Source of the DNA: an uncultured bacterium
GTDB lineage: Bacteria > Cyanobacteriota > Vampirovibrionia > Gastranaerophilales > Gastranaerophilaceae
Direction of reading: 5' to 3'
NCBI GenBank assembly: GCA_949296245.1
Contig: CASFNW010000013.1
Span: 31,194 to 95,193 of the forward strand
DNA length: 64,000 nucleotides
How positions within the stretch are numbered: the first letter of the stretch is position 1; every line of letters begins with the position of its first letter. Shown piece by piece: positions 54,193 to 62,072 of this stretch. A program made the translations under genes and the position numbers. The notes under the pieces are model-generated. The model did not search any database, was not told the origin of the DNA, and saw only the letters and a program-made list of their open reading frames with translations.

Positions 54193-55330
54193 TTTTTCTC
54201 CTTAATTTAAAATTTAGACATAAAATCGTAATATCTTTATGCAATCCATCAGGATTGTTTGTAAGAGCAAATATCTTTTTCAGGTTTAAATTAAATCTTA
54301 TCAAAGGTGTATATATTTTTAGGTAACTATTCATAAACGCTATTCCTAATGTTTTATTTCCATAGATAAACAATGGAATATTTAAAAATTTAATTTTGTA
54401 ATATTTTTCTTCTTTTAAATATGTCAAAATTTTTCCTTGTATAATTTTTTCATCCAATTGAAATGCTATTTTTGTAGCATATTTAAGAACTTCTTCTTTT
54501 CCAGTATTATTATTTTTATTGTAAATGTAATGTAAATGACCATTGAATGCAGAAGTCAATAAATCTTTATGTTTTTCTAATTCATTATATTTTTTGTAGT
54601 GCTCATATATATGCATGTAATTTTTTAAAGAGTCTAAAATTGCTCCTCTTTTATGTGTATACACATCCTGCATTATCGATTGAGGACGAAGTACATAATT
54701 ATAAAAATATTTATCTATACAATAAATATTTTTTGCATGAAGAAAATACTTATGAAAAAATTCTCCGTCTTCAAATATATTACCATCAGGAAAATCTACA
54801 GAAAATTCATCAATTATGGATTTTTTATAGACTTTATTCCAACATGTATTTGAAATCTGTTTTATAAATTCGTCATTAACAACAAATTTTCCAATCATTT
54901 TTATTTTATGATAGGCTTTTTCACTTAATGCTCTATCACTTGTTTCATCAATGTTTTCTAAAATAATTTTAGCGCCAAAGTTAACAACATCCACATCCTC
55001 ATCAAAGTACTTAACTGCAGTTTCATAAGTACCCGGCTCTATCCAATCATCTGAATCTACAAATCCAATATATGGAGCAGTTGCAACTTTTATACCGGCG
55101 TTGCGTGCAGATGACAAACCGCCGTTTTCTTTATCTACAATAATGATTCTTGAATCTTTATTTTTATATTCTTCTAAAATAGCTCTAGAGTTGTCAGTAG
55201 AACCATCATTTACACAGATTATTTCTATTTCTTTTAATGTCTGGTTAATTATGCTATCAAGACACCTGCTTAGATATTTTTCAACATTGTATACAGGAAC
55301 AATAACAGATATGAGAACTTTATTTTGCAC
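54167..55330 (-). CDS. Family 2 glycosyltransferase with degenerate LGIK-type end
   Basis: This GT2 enzyme of 387 residues has ISVIVPVYN, CVNDGSTDNSRAIL and the metal-binding DSDD in VDSDDWIEPG. The C-terminus has a weak form of the locus motif (FALTNNPDGLHKD, ITILCLNFKLRRKN). The start is a GTG at 55328-55330 preceded by AGGAGG; it overlaps the upstream GT4-GT2 gene by 11 bases. It is part of the long - strand operon. Donor and acceptor are unknown. Confidence 0.87.
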   Translation of the reverse strand: MQNKVLISVIVPVYNVEKYLSRCLDSIINQTLKEIEIICVNDGSTDNSRAILEEYKNKDSRIIIVDKENGGLSSARNAGIKVATAPYIGFVDSDDWIEPGTYETAVKYFDEDVDVVNFGAKIILENIDETSDRALSEKAYHKIKMIGKFVVNDEFIKQISNTCWNKVYKKSIIDEFSVDFPDGNIFEDGEFFHKYFLHAKNIYCIDKYFYNYVLRPQSIMQDVYTHKRGAILDSLKNYMHIYEHYKKYNELEKHKDLLTSAFNGHLHYIYNKNNNTGKEEVLKYATKIAFQLDEKIIQGKILTYLKEEKYYKIKFLNIPLFIYGNKTLGIAFMNSYLKIYTPLIRFNLNLKKIFALTNNPDGLHKDITILCLNFKLRRKNVCASKMD

Positions 55331-57638
55331 AAATCCTCCTTACTGTATTCTTTATTTTTTCTAACTTTAGTCTTGTTTTATATTCTTTTTGCAGTTTATA
55401 AATTTTTTCAGTATTTTCTAACGGCAGTAATTTTTCACACAGACCGCAATAAAAACTTAATAAATATTTCAATATTTTATATGACTTTTTAAAAATATCT
55501 TTATTATTTGAACAAAATTCTACGAGCTTTTGCCAATTTTTAATATGGTCTAATGCTTTCAGGCTTTTATTTTTATAAGTTTCAGACATTATTGAATCTT
55601 CTCTTAGCCGGTAGTGATGATATATTTTGTTGTCGTAAAAGGCTTTTTGTGAAAGGAAAAAATATGACCATACGAAAAATATATCCTCATACAAAAGCCC
55701 ATCTAAAAAATGAAGGTCGTGTTTTTTTATAATTTCAGCCCGAAAAAGTTTATTCCAGACATTTATATTGGTTGTTTTTAATACATAATCATTAAGTTCT
55801 ACAACACCTTCGTGTGCTATAATACATTGATATTCCCCCTCAAAACTCTGGAGTTTTAAATTTCCTTCCGGCTGACTTCCAAAACACACATAGTCAACAT
55901 TGAACTTTATGATATTATCCACTGCATTTTCTATCAAATCCGGTTCTATATAGTCATCACTGTCTAAAAAGTAATAACACTGTCCTGTGGCATATTTCAT
56001 GCCAGCATTACGTGCTGACGACAGCCCTCCATTTTCTTTATTTATCACTTTGATTCTTGAGTCTTTTTGTGCAAAATCTGTCAATATTTTTGCGCTATTA
56101 TCTGTTGAACCGTCGTTTACACAAATGATTTCAATATTCTTATATGTCTGGCTGCAAACACTATCCAGACACTGTGTCAGATATTTCTCAACATTATAAA
56201 CAGGGATAATAACAGAAACTTTTTTTACTGTTTTGTAATAAGAAGCAAGCTCTGATACATGTTTTTCCATTGTCGTCAATCCGTTATGGCACTGCCAGTA
56301 TTCCTCGAGTTTTTCAGGATGTTGTGTCAATTCTTTCAGTCGGATTAAAAATGCATTTACATTCCCGCCTTCAAATTTAAAAAACTCACTTGAACATAAC
56401 TCTGAAGCTCCTCCAAAACTGCTGCATAAAATAGGAACACCACACGCAACCATTTCTATTGCTACCTGTGGAAGGTTGTCTTCCCACAACACAGGTACTA
56501 TCCCCAAATTTACGTTAGCAAGAATTTGTGGAAGCTTTTCATTTGTATATCCGTTATATATTTTTACATTATTGAAATGTCCTAGTTTTTCATATACATT
56601 TTTTGAATGTATATTTTTTACAGCAAGAACAACATTGATTTTATTTGCAGTGTCCTTATCTAACTGTTGCAAAGCATCCAGAAGAAAGAAATATCCTTTG
56701 TCTATCCTTTCATAGCCTATGTATGCAATTGTAAAAGGAATTTTTTCTTTTGCTATACTGTGACCCGGAGCATTGTTTGCGAATTTTGTTCCTATATACA
56801 ATGTATCGATTTTTGTTTTGTCTATGCCGTTTTCTTCAAGGATTTTTGCAACTCTGTTTGATACAGTAAGTACTGTATCAACGTACTTGTTTATCATTTG
56901 CACATTATATTCTCTGTATTTTTTATAAATGTCAGGATTTACTTCTTTTTTAAGGTTTAAATAATCTTTTGTTTTAAATATAAAAAACTTCGAAAATACT
57001 TTTATTGGAAATTTTACTAACGGTAAAATACTTTTGGGCATTTTATCTAACAGATAATTTGCAAATCTTCTCGGGTATTCTTTTTTATCTATTTTTGCAC
57101 ATAAGCAGGAAAGACATTCTTCTCCGTTATTAAAATCATTACAAATACATTTTTTATGATTTTGAAAGTACTGATTCAGCGGACAAATTGGCTGATAATT
57201 ATGAATAGATAATATTATTTTGGTCTCAGGAAATATTTCTTTTAGCTTCAAAACATTAACAGAAATTCCTTCAATATTATGAATATGTATCACATCAAAA
57301 GGACCGTTTTCTTTGATAAAATCAATGAAAATTTTCAATGTTATGTCATCATCTAAATATTTTTCAAGACTGTTAAATATTGTATAGGCAGGTGCCATTA
57401 TCGGAGAATTTATTATTTCAAAACTTTTAATTTTATCCGCATAAATATTATTGGTTCGTTCTACATATGCATATTTCTTTAGCGGATTATATTTCCATCC
57501 TGAACTCAAAAAATATATTTCATAGTCATTTGAATTGTAAAACTCTGAAATGAGATTTTTCAGATAAACATTAACGCCCCCTCCGTTATTTTTTTTGTTG
57601 TCAAATTGTACCCAGTTGTAGAATAATATATTAGGCAT
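55320..57638 (-). CDS. GT4-GT2 glycosyltransferase fusion
   Basis: This two-domain protein has 772 residues. The N-terminal half (about 1-470) is a GT-B glycosyltransferase of family 4, with GGGVNVYLKNLISE near the start, FDVIHIHNIEG, the linker FTIAYIGYERIDKGYFFLL, and the donor-binding VPVLWEDNLPQVAIEMVACG. It has a Cys-rich insert (KKCICNDFNNGEECLSCLC). The C-terminal half is a GT2 (VSVIIPVYN, DSDDYIEP). The seam reads KTVKKVSVIIP, as if the GT2 start codon had become Val. The start at 57638 (MPNILF) overlaps the XRE stop through ATGCCTAA; GAGGAGAG lies upstream. Two sugars may be added by one protein. Confidence 0.9.
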   Translation of the reverse strand: MPNILFYNWVQFDNKKNNGGGVNVYLKNLISEFYNSNDYEIYFLSSGWKYNPLKKYAYVERTNNIYADKIKSFEIINSPIMAPAYTIFNSLEKYLDDDITLKIFIDFIKENGPFDVIHIHNIEGISVNVLKLKEIFPETKIILSIHNYQPICPLNQYFQNHKKCICNDFNNGEECLSCLCAKIDKKEYPRRFANYLLDKMPKSILPLVKFPIKVFSKFFIFKTKDYLNLKKEVNPDIYKKYREYNVQMINKYVDTVLTVSNRVAKILEENGIDKTKIDTLYIGTKFANNAPGHSIAKEKIPFTIAYIGYERIDKGYFFLLDALQQLDKDTANKINVVLAVKNIHSKNVYEKLGHFNNVKIYNGYTNEKLPQILANVNLGIVPVLWEDNLPQVAIEMVACGVPILCSSFGGASELCSSEFFKFEGGNVNAFLIRLKELTQHPEKLEEYWQCHNGLTTMEKHVSELASYYKTVKKVSVIIPVYNVEKYLTQCLDSVCSQTYKNIEIICVNDGSTDNSAKILTDFAQKDSRIKVINKENGGLSSARNAGMKYATGQCYYFLDSDDYIEPDLIENAVDNIIKFNVDYVCFGSQPEGNLKLQSFEGEYQCIIAHEGVVELNDYVLKTTNINVWNKLFRAEIIKKHDLHFLDGLLYEDIFFVWSYFFLSQKAFYDNKIYHHYRLREDSIMSETYKNKSLKALDHIKNWQKLVEFCSNNKDIFKKSYKILKYLLSFYCGLCEKLLPLENTEKIYKLQKEYKTRLKLEKIKNTVRRICAK

Positions 57639-57981
57639 GCTGGTTCGCTCTCCTCTTTGACAGAATTTCAAGCATTTTCAGGCTTGTCAGGACTTCTTCT
57701 TTATTCATGTTTTTCAGAAGTTTTAATATTTTTACTTCGTCATCACAGGCGGCATATTTAGATAAATTTACAACATCAGAGATATTAAACTTGAGTACTT
57801 CAGAAAGTTTCAAAAGAGTCATAAATTTGGGTGTATATGTACCGTCTTCCAGTTTGCCTATATGCCGGGTGCTCAGTCCTATCTTTTTTGCAAGCTCTTC
57901 CTGTGTCATGTTCGATGATTTTCTTTGTTTTTTTATAAAGAAAGATATTGCAGCTGTAACAGATTTTTCCTCAATCACCAA
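57631..57981 (-). CDS. XRE-family regulator opening glycan cluster 2
   Basis: This helix-turn-helix regulator has about 116 residues. The HTH spans about 25-75 (NMTQEELAKKIGLSTRHIGKLEDGTYTPKF), and a helical C-terminal region (SLKMLEILSKRR) may dimerise. There is no ATG before the HTH; the start is TTG (57981) or GTG (57978), with GAGG just upstream. It is the first gene of the operon and overlaps the GT4-GT2 gene by eight bases, so it probably controls its own cluster, perhaps with the divergent XRE gene at 58171. Confidence 0.85.
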   Translation of the reverse strand: MVIEEKSVTAAISFFIKKQRKSSNMTQEELAKKIGLSTRHIGKLEDGTYTPKFMTLLKLSEVLKFNISDVVNLSKYAACDDEVKILKLLKNMNKEEVLTSLKMLEILSKRRANQHA

Positions 57982-58012
57982 TATTTCCTCTGAGTTTATT
58001 AATGAATTTCGT

Positions 58013-58025
58013 TACCATGTTGGTA
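58013..58025. promoter_or_regulatory. Candidate operator between divergent XRE genes
   Basis: TACCA-TGT-TGGTA is a perfect 5-bp inverted repeat with a 3-base centre, 32 bases upstream of the - strand XRE gene. Its size fits an XRE dimer site. The palindrome is seen; the regulator binding it is inferred. Confidence 0.35.
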
Positions 58026-58170
58026 TGGCATGAGGATAGCAGAAAAACGAGAAAAAGTATACGTATTTCATTGAATTTTTCTTTACAAAAGGTAACTAAT
58101 TACGCTGTTTATGATGTAAATATTAGCAATTAACATATAAAAAGGTAATAAAAATCATTAAGGATTTTTC

Positions 58171-58512
58171 ATGAACAAAAAAGATGTAGGCAGAAAAATC
58201 AAAGAGTTCAGAAACTTGCAGGGGTTGACTCAGGCAGAGCTGGCAGAAGCAGTACACATGCATGAAAAACAGATCTCCCGAATCGAAGCAGGTGTACACT
58301 TTCCTACATTTGACAATTTTATGAAAATTTTGTCTGTGCTAAATGTTGAGATGAAAGATTTTGACATATCTCAAAAGGTTGAAAAAAATTCCTTAAGAAA
58401 AAGAACTTTAAAAATTATTCAAAGAGCTAATAATAAAGAATTAAAATTTTACGCATCTGTTTTGGAAGCAATGCAAAAATGCCTGGACGAAACAGAAGAA
58501 GCTGTTAAATAA
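58171..58512 (+). CDS. XRE-family regulator divergent from glycan cluster 2
   Basis: This HTH regulator of 113 residues has a complete XRE domain at about 5-60 (IKEFRNLQGLTQAELAEAVHMHEKQISRIEAG) followed by helices with a basic patch and an acidic end (CLDETEEAVK). It is divergent from the XRE gene at 57631; the 190-bp gap carries a palindrome. Two unlike XRE proteins over one control region is typical of on/off switches such as phage immunity regions, but no phage genes are present. Confidence 0.87.
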   Translation: MNKKDVGRKIKEFRNLQGLTQAELAEAVHMHEKQISRIEAGVHFPTFDNFMKILSVLNVEMKDFDISQKVEKNSLRKRTLKIIQRANNKELKFYASVLEAMQKCLDETEEAVK

Positions 58513-58534
58513 AATTATTGATAATGTTTATATA

Positions 58535-58600
58535 TAAGGTCCTTCGGTCGTTTCACTTTATCAGGATGACATTAAAACCCACCATTTTTAGGAAACGAAG
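58535..58600. repeat. Copy of the GTCATTCTGAG-type palindromic repeat
   Basis: GGTCCTTCGGTCGTTTCACT followed by TTATCAGGATGACATT matches one arm of the repeats at 61.1-61.3 kb and 41.7-41.9 kb. CCCGAAGAATCTATATTAAC (from about 58602) is the opposite arm. The space to 58671 is otherwise empty. Confidence 0.6.
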
Positions 58601-58670
58601 TGCCCGAAGAATCTATATTAACATATACCCAAATGACGTTTTGTGTAGAGTGATAATAAAAATATATGAT

Positions 58671-59057
58671 TTATGCCAGATAATTCAATTTTTTCTTTGA
58701 TTTCAGAGCTTCGGCTTTGTCTTTGATTGCAGAAGCCTGTGAAGCGACTTTGTAATCCTGAGATGATGGATCAGAAGGAGCAAGTGCTGCTTTTATGACG
58801 ATATTTGCGTGCTCAATGGTTTTTTGCGGGTCTTTTTCGTCTAAAACAGGCATTCTGATCGGGACATGTCCTGAAAAAGGTATTCCGTTGGCGTCATTTT
58901 CTATAGAAATTGCACCTGCAAAAGAACCGCCGGCTGTTTTGTGAGCCAGTTCGTGTGCATATATGTGATTGTAATTCTTTCTGATTAGTTCATCTTTTTG
59001 CTTATGATAATCCTTAAGCGGAGTTGAACAAGAATTTGAAAAACTGCTTATAAACAC
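58671..59057 (-). CDS. SprA-related putative metalloprotease
   Basis: This short protein (128 residues) has the zinc motif HELAH (His35, Glu36, His39) in YAHELAHKTAGGSFAGAISI, followed by FSGHVPIRMPV and a helical end with HANIVIKAALAPSDPSSQDY. That combination is the core of the SprA-related family, whose members are usually longer. The start is a GTG at 59055-59057. The N-terminal part before the motif is reduced to about 30 residues. No signal peptide is seen. The reaction is unproven in the family. Confidence 0.75.
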   Translation of the reverse strand: MFISSFSNSCSTPLKDYHKQKDELIRKNYNHIYAHELAHKTAGGSFAGAISIENDANGIPFSGHVPIRMPVLDEKDPQKTIEHANIVIKAALAPSDPSSQDYKVASQASAIKDKAEALKSKKKLNYLA

Positions 59058-59141
59058 ACTTCACCCCTTACTTAGAAACAACTTTCTCTATTTATATTTT
59101 ACTACATTTATAACAGCTTGTGAAGTGCTTTCTCTAATTTT

Positions 59142-60311
59142 TCAAGAATTATTTCTTAATTTGTCGACGAAATTTTTAATTCTCTCAATTGCTATTTTTA
59201 AGTTGTCAATAGAATATGCATAAGAAATTCTCAAGTACCCTTCTGCGCAATCGCCGAAGGCAGTGCCCGGGACAACCGCAACTTTTTCTTCTTTTAGGAG
59301 TCTTGTAGCAAATTCTTCAGAAGTCATATTAAATTCTTTTATGCAAGGAAAAACATAAAATGCCCCGTACGGCTCAAAACAATCAAGCTTCATTTCTTTA
59401 AATGCATTCATCAAAAATCTTCTTCGATGATTATAAGATTGACGCATTTTCTCTACTTCTTCATCACCTTTTTTTAAGGCTTCAACAGCTGCATACTGGC
59501 TGTTTGTCGGTGCACACATTATTGCGAATTGGTGAATTTTTGTCATTTGTTTGATAATATCTTTCGGTCCGCAGGCATAGCCGAGTCTCCAGCCTGTCAT
59601 TGCATAAGCTTTTGAAAAACCGTTTATCAAAATTGTGCGTTCTTTCATACCGTCTAAAGAAGCAATAGAAATATGTTTGTTTTTATATGTCAATGCAGAA
59701 TAGATTTCATCAGACATAACAAGCAGGTCTTTTTCTATTACAATCTTTGCTATTTTTTCCAAATCCTCCTTTTCCATAATCGCACCGGTAGGGTTATTGG
59801 GGTAAGGAAGTATAAGTACCTTTGTTTTGTCTGTGATTGCTTCGAGAAGCTCGTCCGGTTTCAGACGGAATTCATTTTCTGATTTAAGGTTAATTATAAC
59901 AGGCTTTGCACCTGCCAGAATTGCACAGGGTTCATAAGAAACATAAGACGGCTGGGGAATAATAACTTCATCCTCCGGATTTATAACAGCACGCAGCCCT
60001 ATGTCTATAGCTTCCGAGCCGCCGACGGTTACAACAACCTCGTCATACGGGTTGTAAGATATTCCCTGTGTTCTTTTTATGTAATTTGATATTTCTTCTC
60101 TTAATGCTTTCAAGCCCGAATTAGAAGTATAGAAGGTTCTGCCTTTTTCAAGTGAATAAATACCCTCGTCTCTTATAAACCACGGCGTATCAAAATCAGG
60201 CTCTCCGACGCCTAGTGATATTGCATCTTTCATCTCGCTTACAATATCAAAGAACTTTCTTATACCGGATGGTTTTAAACCAGTTACTTTATCAGAAAGG
60301 AAGTTTCTCAT
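59142..60311 (-). CDS. Class I/II PLP aminotransferase (AspC/PatA-like)
   Basis: This fold-type I aminotransferase of 389 residues probably acts on aromatic, aspartate or branched-chain amino acids. It has SLGVGEPDFDTP near the start, the PLP contacts VVTVGGSEAI, NPNNPTG as PYPNNPTGA, SDEIYSALTY, and the PLP Lys in NGFSKAYAMTGWRLGY; the C-terminal Arg is in LRISYAYS. It overlaps the Lrp gene by four bases (ATGA). The same Lrp-aminotransferase pairing occurs in Bacillus (yugG-yugH). The regulator probably controls the enzyme in response to an amino acid. Confidence 0.94.
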   Translation of the reverse strand: MRNFLSDKVTGLKPSGIRKFFDIVSEMKDAISLGVGEPDFDTPWFIRDEGIYSLEKGRTFYTSNSGLKALREEISNYIKRTQGISYNPYDEVVVTVGGSEAIDIGLRAVINPEDEVIIPQPSYVSYEPCAILAGAKPVIINLKSENEFRLKPDELLEAITDKTKVLILPYPNNPTGAIMEKEDLEKIAKIVIEKDLLVMSDEIYSALTYKNKHISIASLDGMKERTILINGFSKAYAMTGWRLGYACGPKDIIKQMTKIHQFAIMCAPTNSQYAAVEALKKGDEEVEKMRQSYNHRRRFLMNAFKEMKLDCFEPYGAFYVFPCIKEFNMTSEEFATRLLKEEKVAVVPGTAFGDCAEGYLRISYAYSIDNLKIAIERIKNFVDKLRNNS

Positions 60312-60802
60312 GGAATAATGACCTCTCTTTCATCTTTGGATGTTTCGTTTATCAATGAACCATGGTCTTTGTATTTCTTAAGAATAAAATGTGTGGCAGT
60401 ACTTAAAACACTGTCTAAAGTGGAGAGTTTATCGGAAACAAAAGCGGCTATTTCTTTTAACGATTTTTCTTCCAGCGTAACAAGTAAATCATAACCGCCG
60501 GAAATCAAATACACAGACTTTACTTCGGGATAATTGTAAATTCTTTCTGCAATATGGTCAAATCCCTGTCCTCTTTGCGGTGTAACTTTTACTTCAATCA
60601 GTGCGGTAACTTTTTCTATATCTGTCTTTTCCCAATTTATAAGTGTGTGATAAGCACAGATGATGTTTTCTTTCTCCAGTTTAGATATTTCCTCTAAAAC
60701 TTCTTCTTCTGTTGCTCCCAGAACAACTGACAGCTCTTTAAAATCTATTCTGCTGTTTTTTTCAAGTATTGAAAGCAGTTCATCTCTCATTTTATCGTTC
60801 AT
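60308..60802 (-). CDS. Lrp/AsnC-family regulator
   Basis: This 164-residue feast/famine regulator has an N-terminal winged HTH (LLSILEKNSRIDFKELSVVLGATEEEVLEEI) and a C-terminal RAM effector domain (VTALIEVKVTPQRGQGFDHIAERI, VKSVYLISGGYDLLVTLE). An extra acidic C-terminal tail of about 20 residues follows. The start at 60802 has GGAG nearby; the open frame extends to 60886 without ribosome binding site support. It is translationally coupled to the aminotransferase. Confidence 0.93.
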   Translation of the reverse strand: MNDKMRDELLSILEKNSRIDFKELSVVLGATEEEVLEEISKLEKENIICAYHTLINWEKTDIEKVTALIEVKVTPQRGQGFDHIAERIYNYPEVKSVYLISGGYDLLVTLEEKSLKEIAAFVSDKLSTLDSVLSTATHFILKKYKDHGSLINETSKDEREVIIP

Positions 60803-61067
60803 TATATTTCTCCAATTTTTCCTTTTATTTTTAATGATTATAATATATAACGCCTTATTGTAAAAGCTGCAATAATTTGAATTCATATAGACATATAGAC
60901 GTTTACACTAAAATCAGCTAAAATTGTCCACTCTTGTATATGTTGCGTACATCAGAGACAGATTTAACATATTAATAGTATTTATTATGTAAAATTAAAA
61001 AATTTTTCAACAAACAGCAGGAGGTACAGGAGCGGCACCCCCCCGTACCCATTGCATTTTTATATCC

Positions 61068-61262
61068 GTCATTCTGAGGGCTTTAGTCCGCAGAATCTAT
61101 TACATAAAGATTCTTCAGTCGTTTCACTCCTTCAGAATGACGGATATAATATGTCATTCTGAGCACTCTGCCGAATAAAACGCTTAAGCATCGTTTTGTG
61201 AGAGGGCGAAGAATCTATACACATAGCTCCTTCGTCCGTTTTACTTTCTCAGGATGACACAT
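61068..61262. repeat. Two long imperfect palindromes (GTCATTCTGAG family)
   Basis: The first (about 61068-61143) pairs CGTCATTCTGAG...CAGAATCT with AGATTCTTCAG...CAGAATGACG around a short centre. The second (about 61150-61262) opens TGTCATTCTGAGCACTCTG, carries the cassette AAAACG-CTTAAGCAT-CGTTTT with the same CTGCCGAATA and GTGAGAG flanks as at 41.65 kb, and closes with CTCAGGATGACACA. The gene-free space 60803-61483 has nothing else that I can recognise, apart from a poly-C stretch near 61036. Confidence 0.7.
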
Positions 61263-61483
61263 TGTTTTTTGTATTTTGGATTATTGGCGTTCAAAATCAG
61301 CTGCATAATAAATATTATCAATATATAAACTGTGTCATTGAATTAGCTAACATATACAAGAATAACGAAACCTGTCATTCAGAAAACGACTCCAAACATA
61401 AAATATTGCGCAGTTCAGAGTCATTCCTGTTCGCATTTTTGTCAGATTATGTAATCTGAATTTGAATTAATACCTTGCGTAGG

Positions 61484-61969
61484 CTATTTTAACATACTTT
61501 TAAACAGTTCATAGGCTGCTTTAGGGTCATTGATATTCTGCACCTTTTTTTCCATAGGACAGAGATCTGTTCCTGTGTTGTTTTTTATGTTTTCTACAAC
61601 CTCATCAGCAGAATATTTTACATTGTTGTCCTCAAAAACTTTTATTGCAGGCTTTGATATTACCGGCGTATAAACCTTATTTGCCTGACCATAGACGAGT
61701 AAAAGAGCAGAAGCTTTGCCAATTCTTTTATCCGCAACATAAGCATTTTTAAAATTATCATTTTTCAGATAATTAATAAGCGGCTTAATGCCTCTTCCTT
61801 CATAGAAATTAGTTTTACCGTCTTTTACAACTACAAGAGAATGCTCTTTCAGATAGTTTCTGAGTTCATTTTTAGACGGGCTGAAAATACCCGCATAAGC
61901 ACCGGCTGCTAATGTAAAAATTGCCATAACTGCAATCAATGTACATATAAATAATGATTTTTTATTCAT
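61484..61969 (-). CDS. DUF1893 domain protein with N-terminal membrane segment
   Basis: The 161-residue product has an export-like N-terminus (MNKKSLFICTLIAVMAIFTL ... AGAYA) and then a full DUF1893 domain: LVVVKDGKTNFYEGRGIKPL, VADKRIGKASALLLVYG and TGTDLCPMEK. DUF1893 proteins are known mostly as cytoplasmic proteins of unknown function in anaerobes. Attachment to a signal peptide or membrane anchor is unusual. The ATG at 61969 is used because it begins this segment; the upstream frame is AT-rich. It is the only gene between two repeat regions. Confidence 0.82.
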   Translation of the reverse strand: MNKKSLFICTLIAVMAIFTLAAGAYAGIFSPSKNELRNYLKEHSLVVVKDGKTNFYEGRGIKPLINYLKNDNFKNAYVADKRIGKASALLLVYGQANKVYTPVISKPAIKVFEDNNVKYSADEVVENIKNNTGTDLCPMEKKVQNINDPKAAYELFKSMLK

Positions 61970-62048
61970 ATAAACTTCTGAAATTGTTTTAATTATAACA
62001 ATAATAACATAAATGTAATGGGAATTCACAGAGAAAATCTTACTAACA

Positions 62049-62068
62049 AGACTCCTTACGGAGTCTTA
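62049..62068 (-). terminator. Possible terminator of tRNA-His
   Basis: AAGACTCC-TTAC-GGAGTCTT is a perfect 8-bp stem directly after the tRNA 3' end on the - strand. The T-run beyond it is weak, so it may be a processing or partial terminator hairpin. Confidence 0.45.
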
Positions 62069-62072
62069 AAAA

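Noticed and set aside
57631..58512. Divergent XRE genes as a prophage immunity region
   Set aside because: No integrase, terminase, portal or other phage genes in the window; the flanking genes are glycan enzymes and housekeeping genes.
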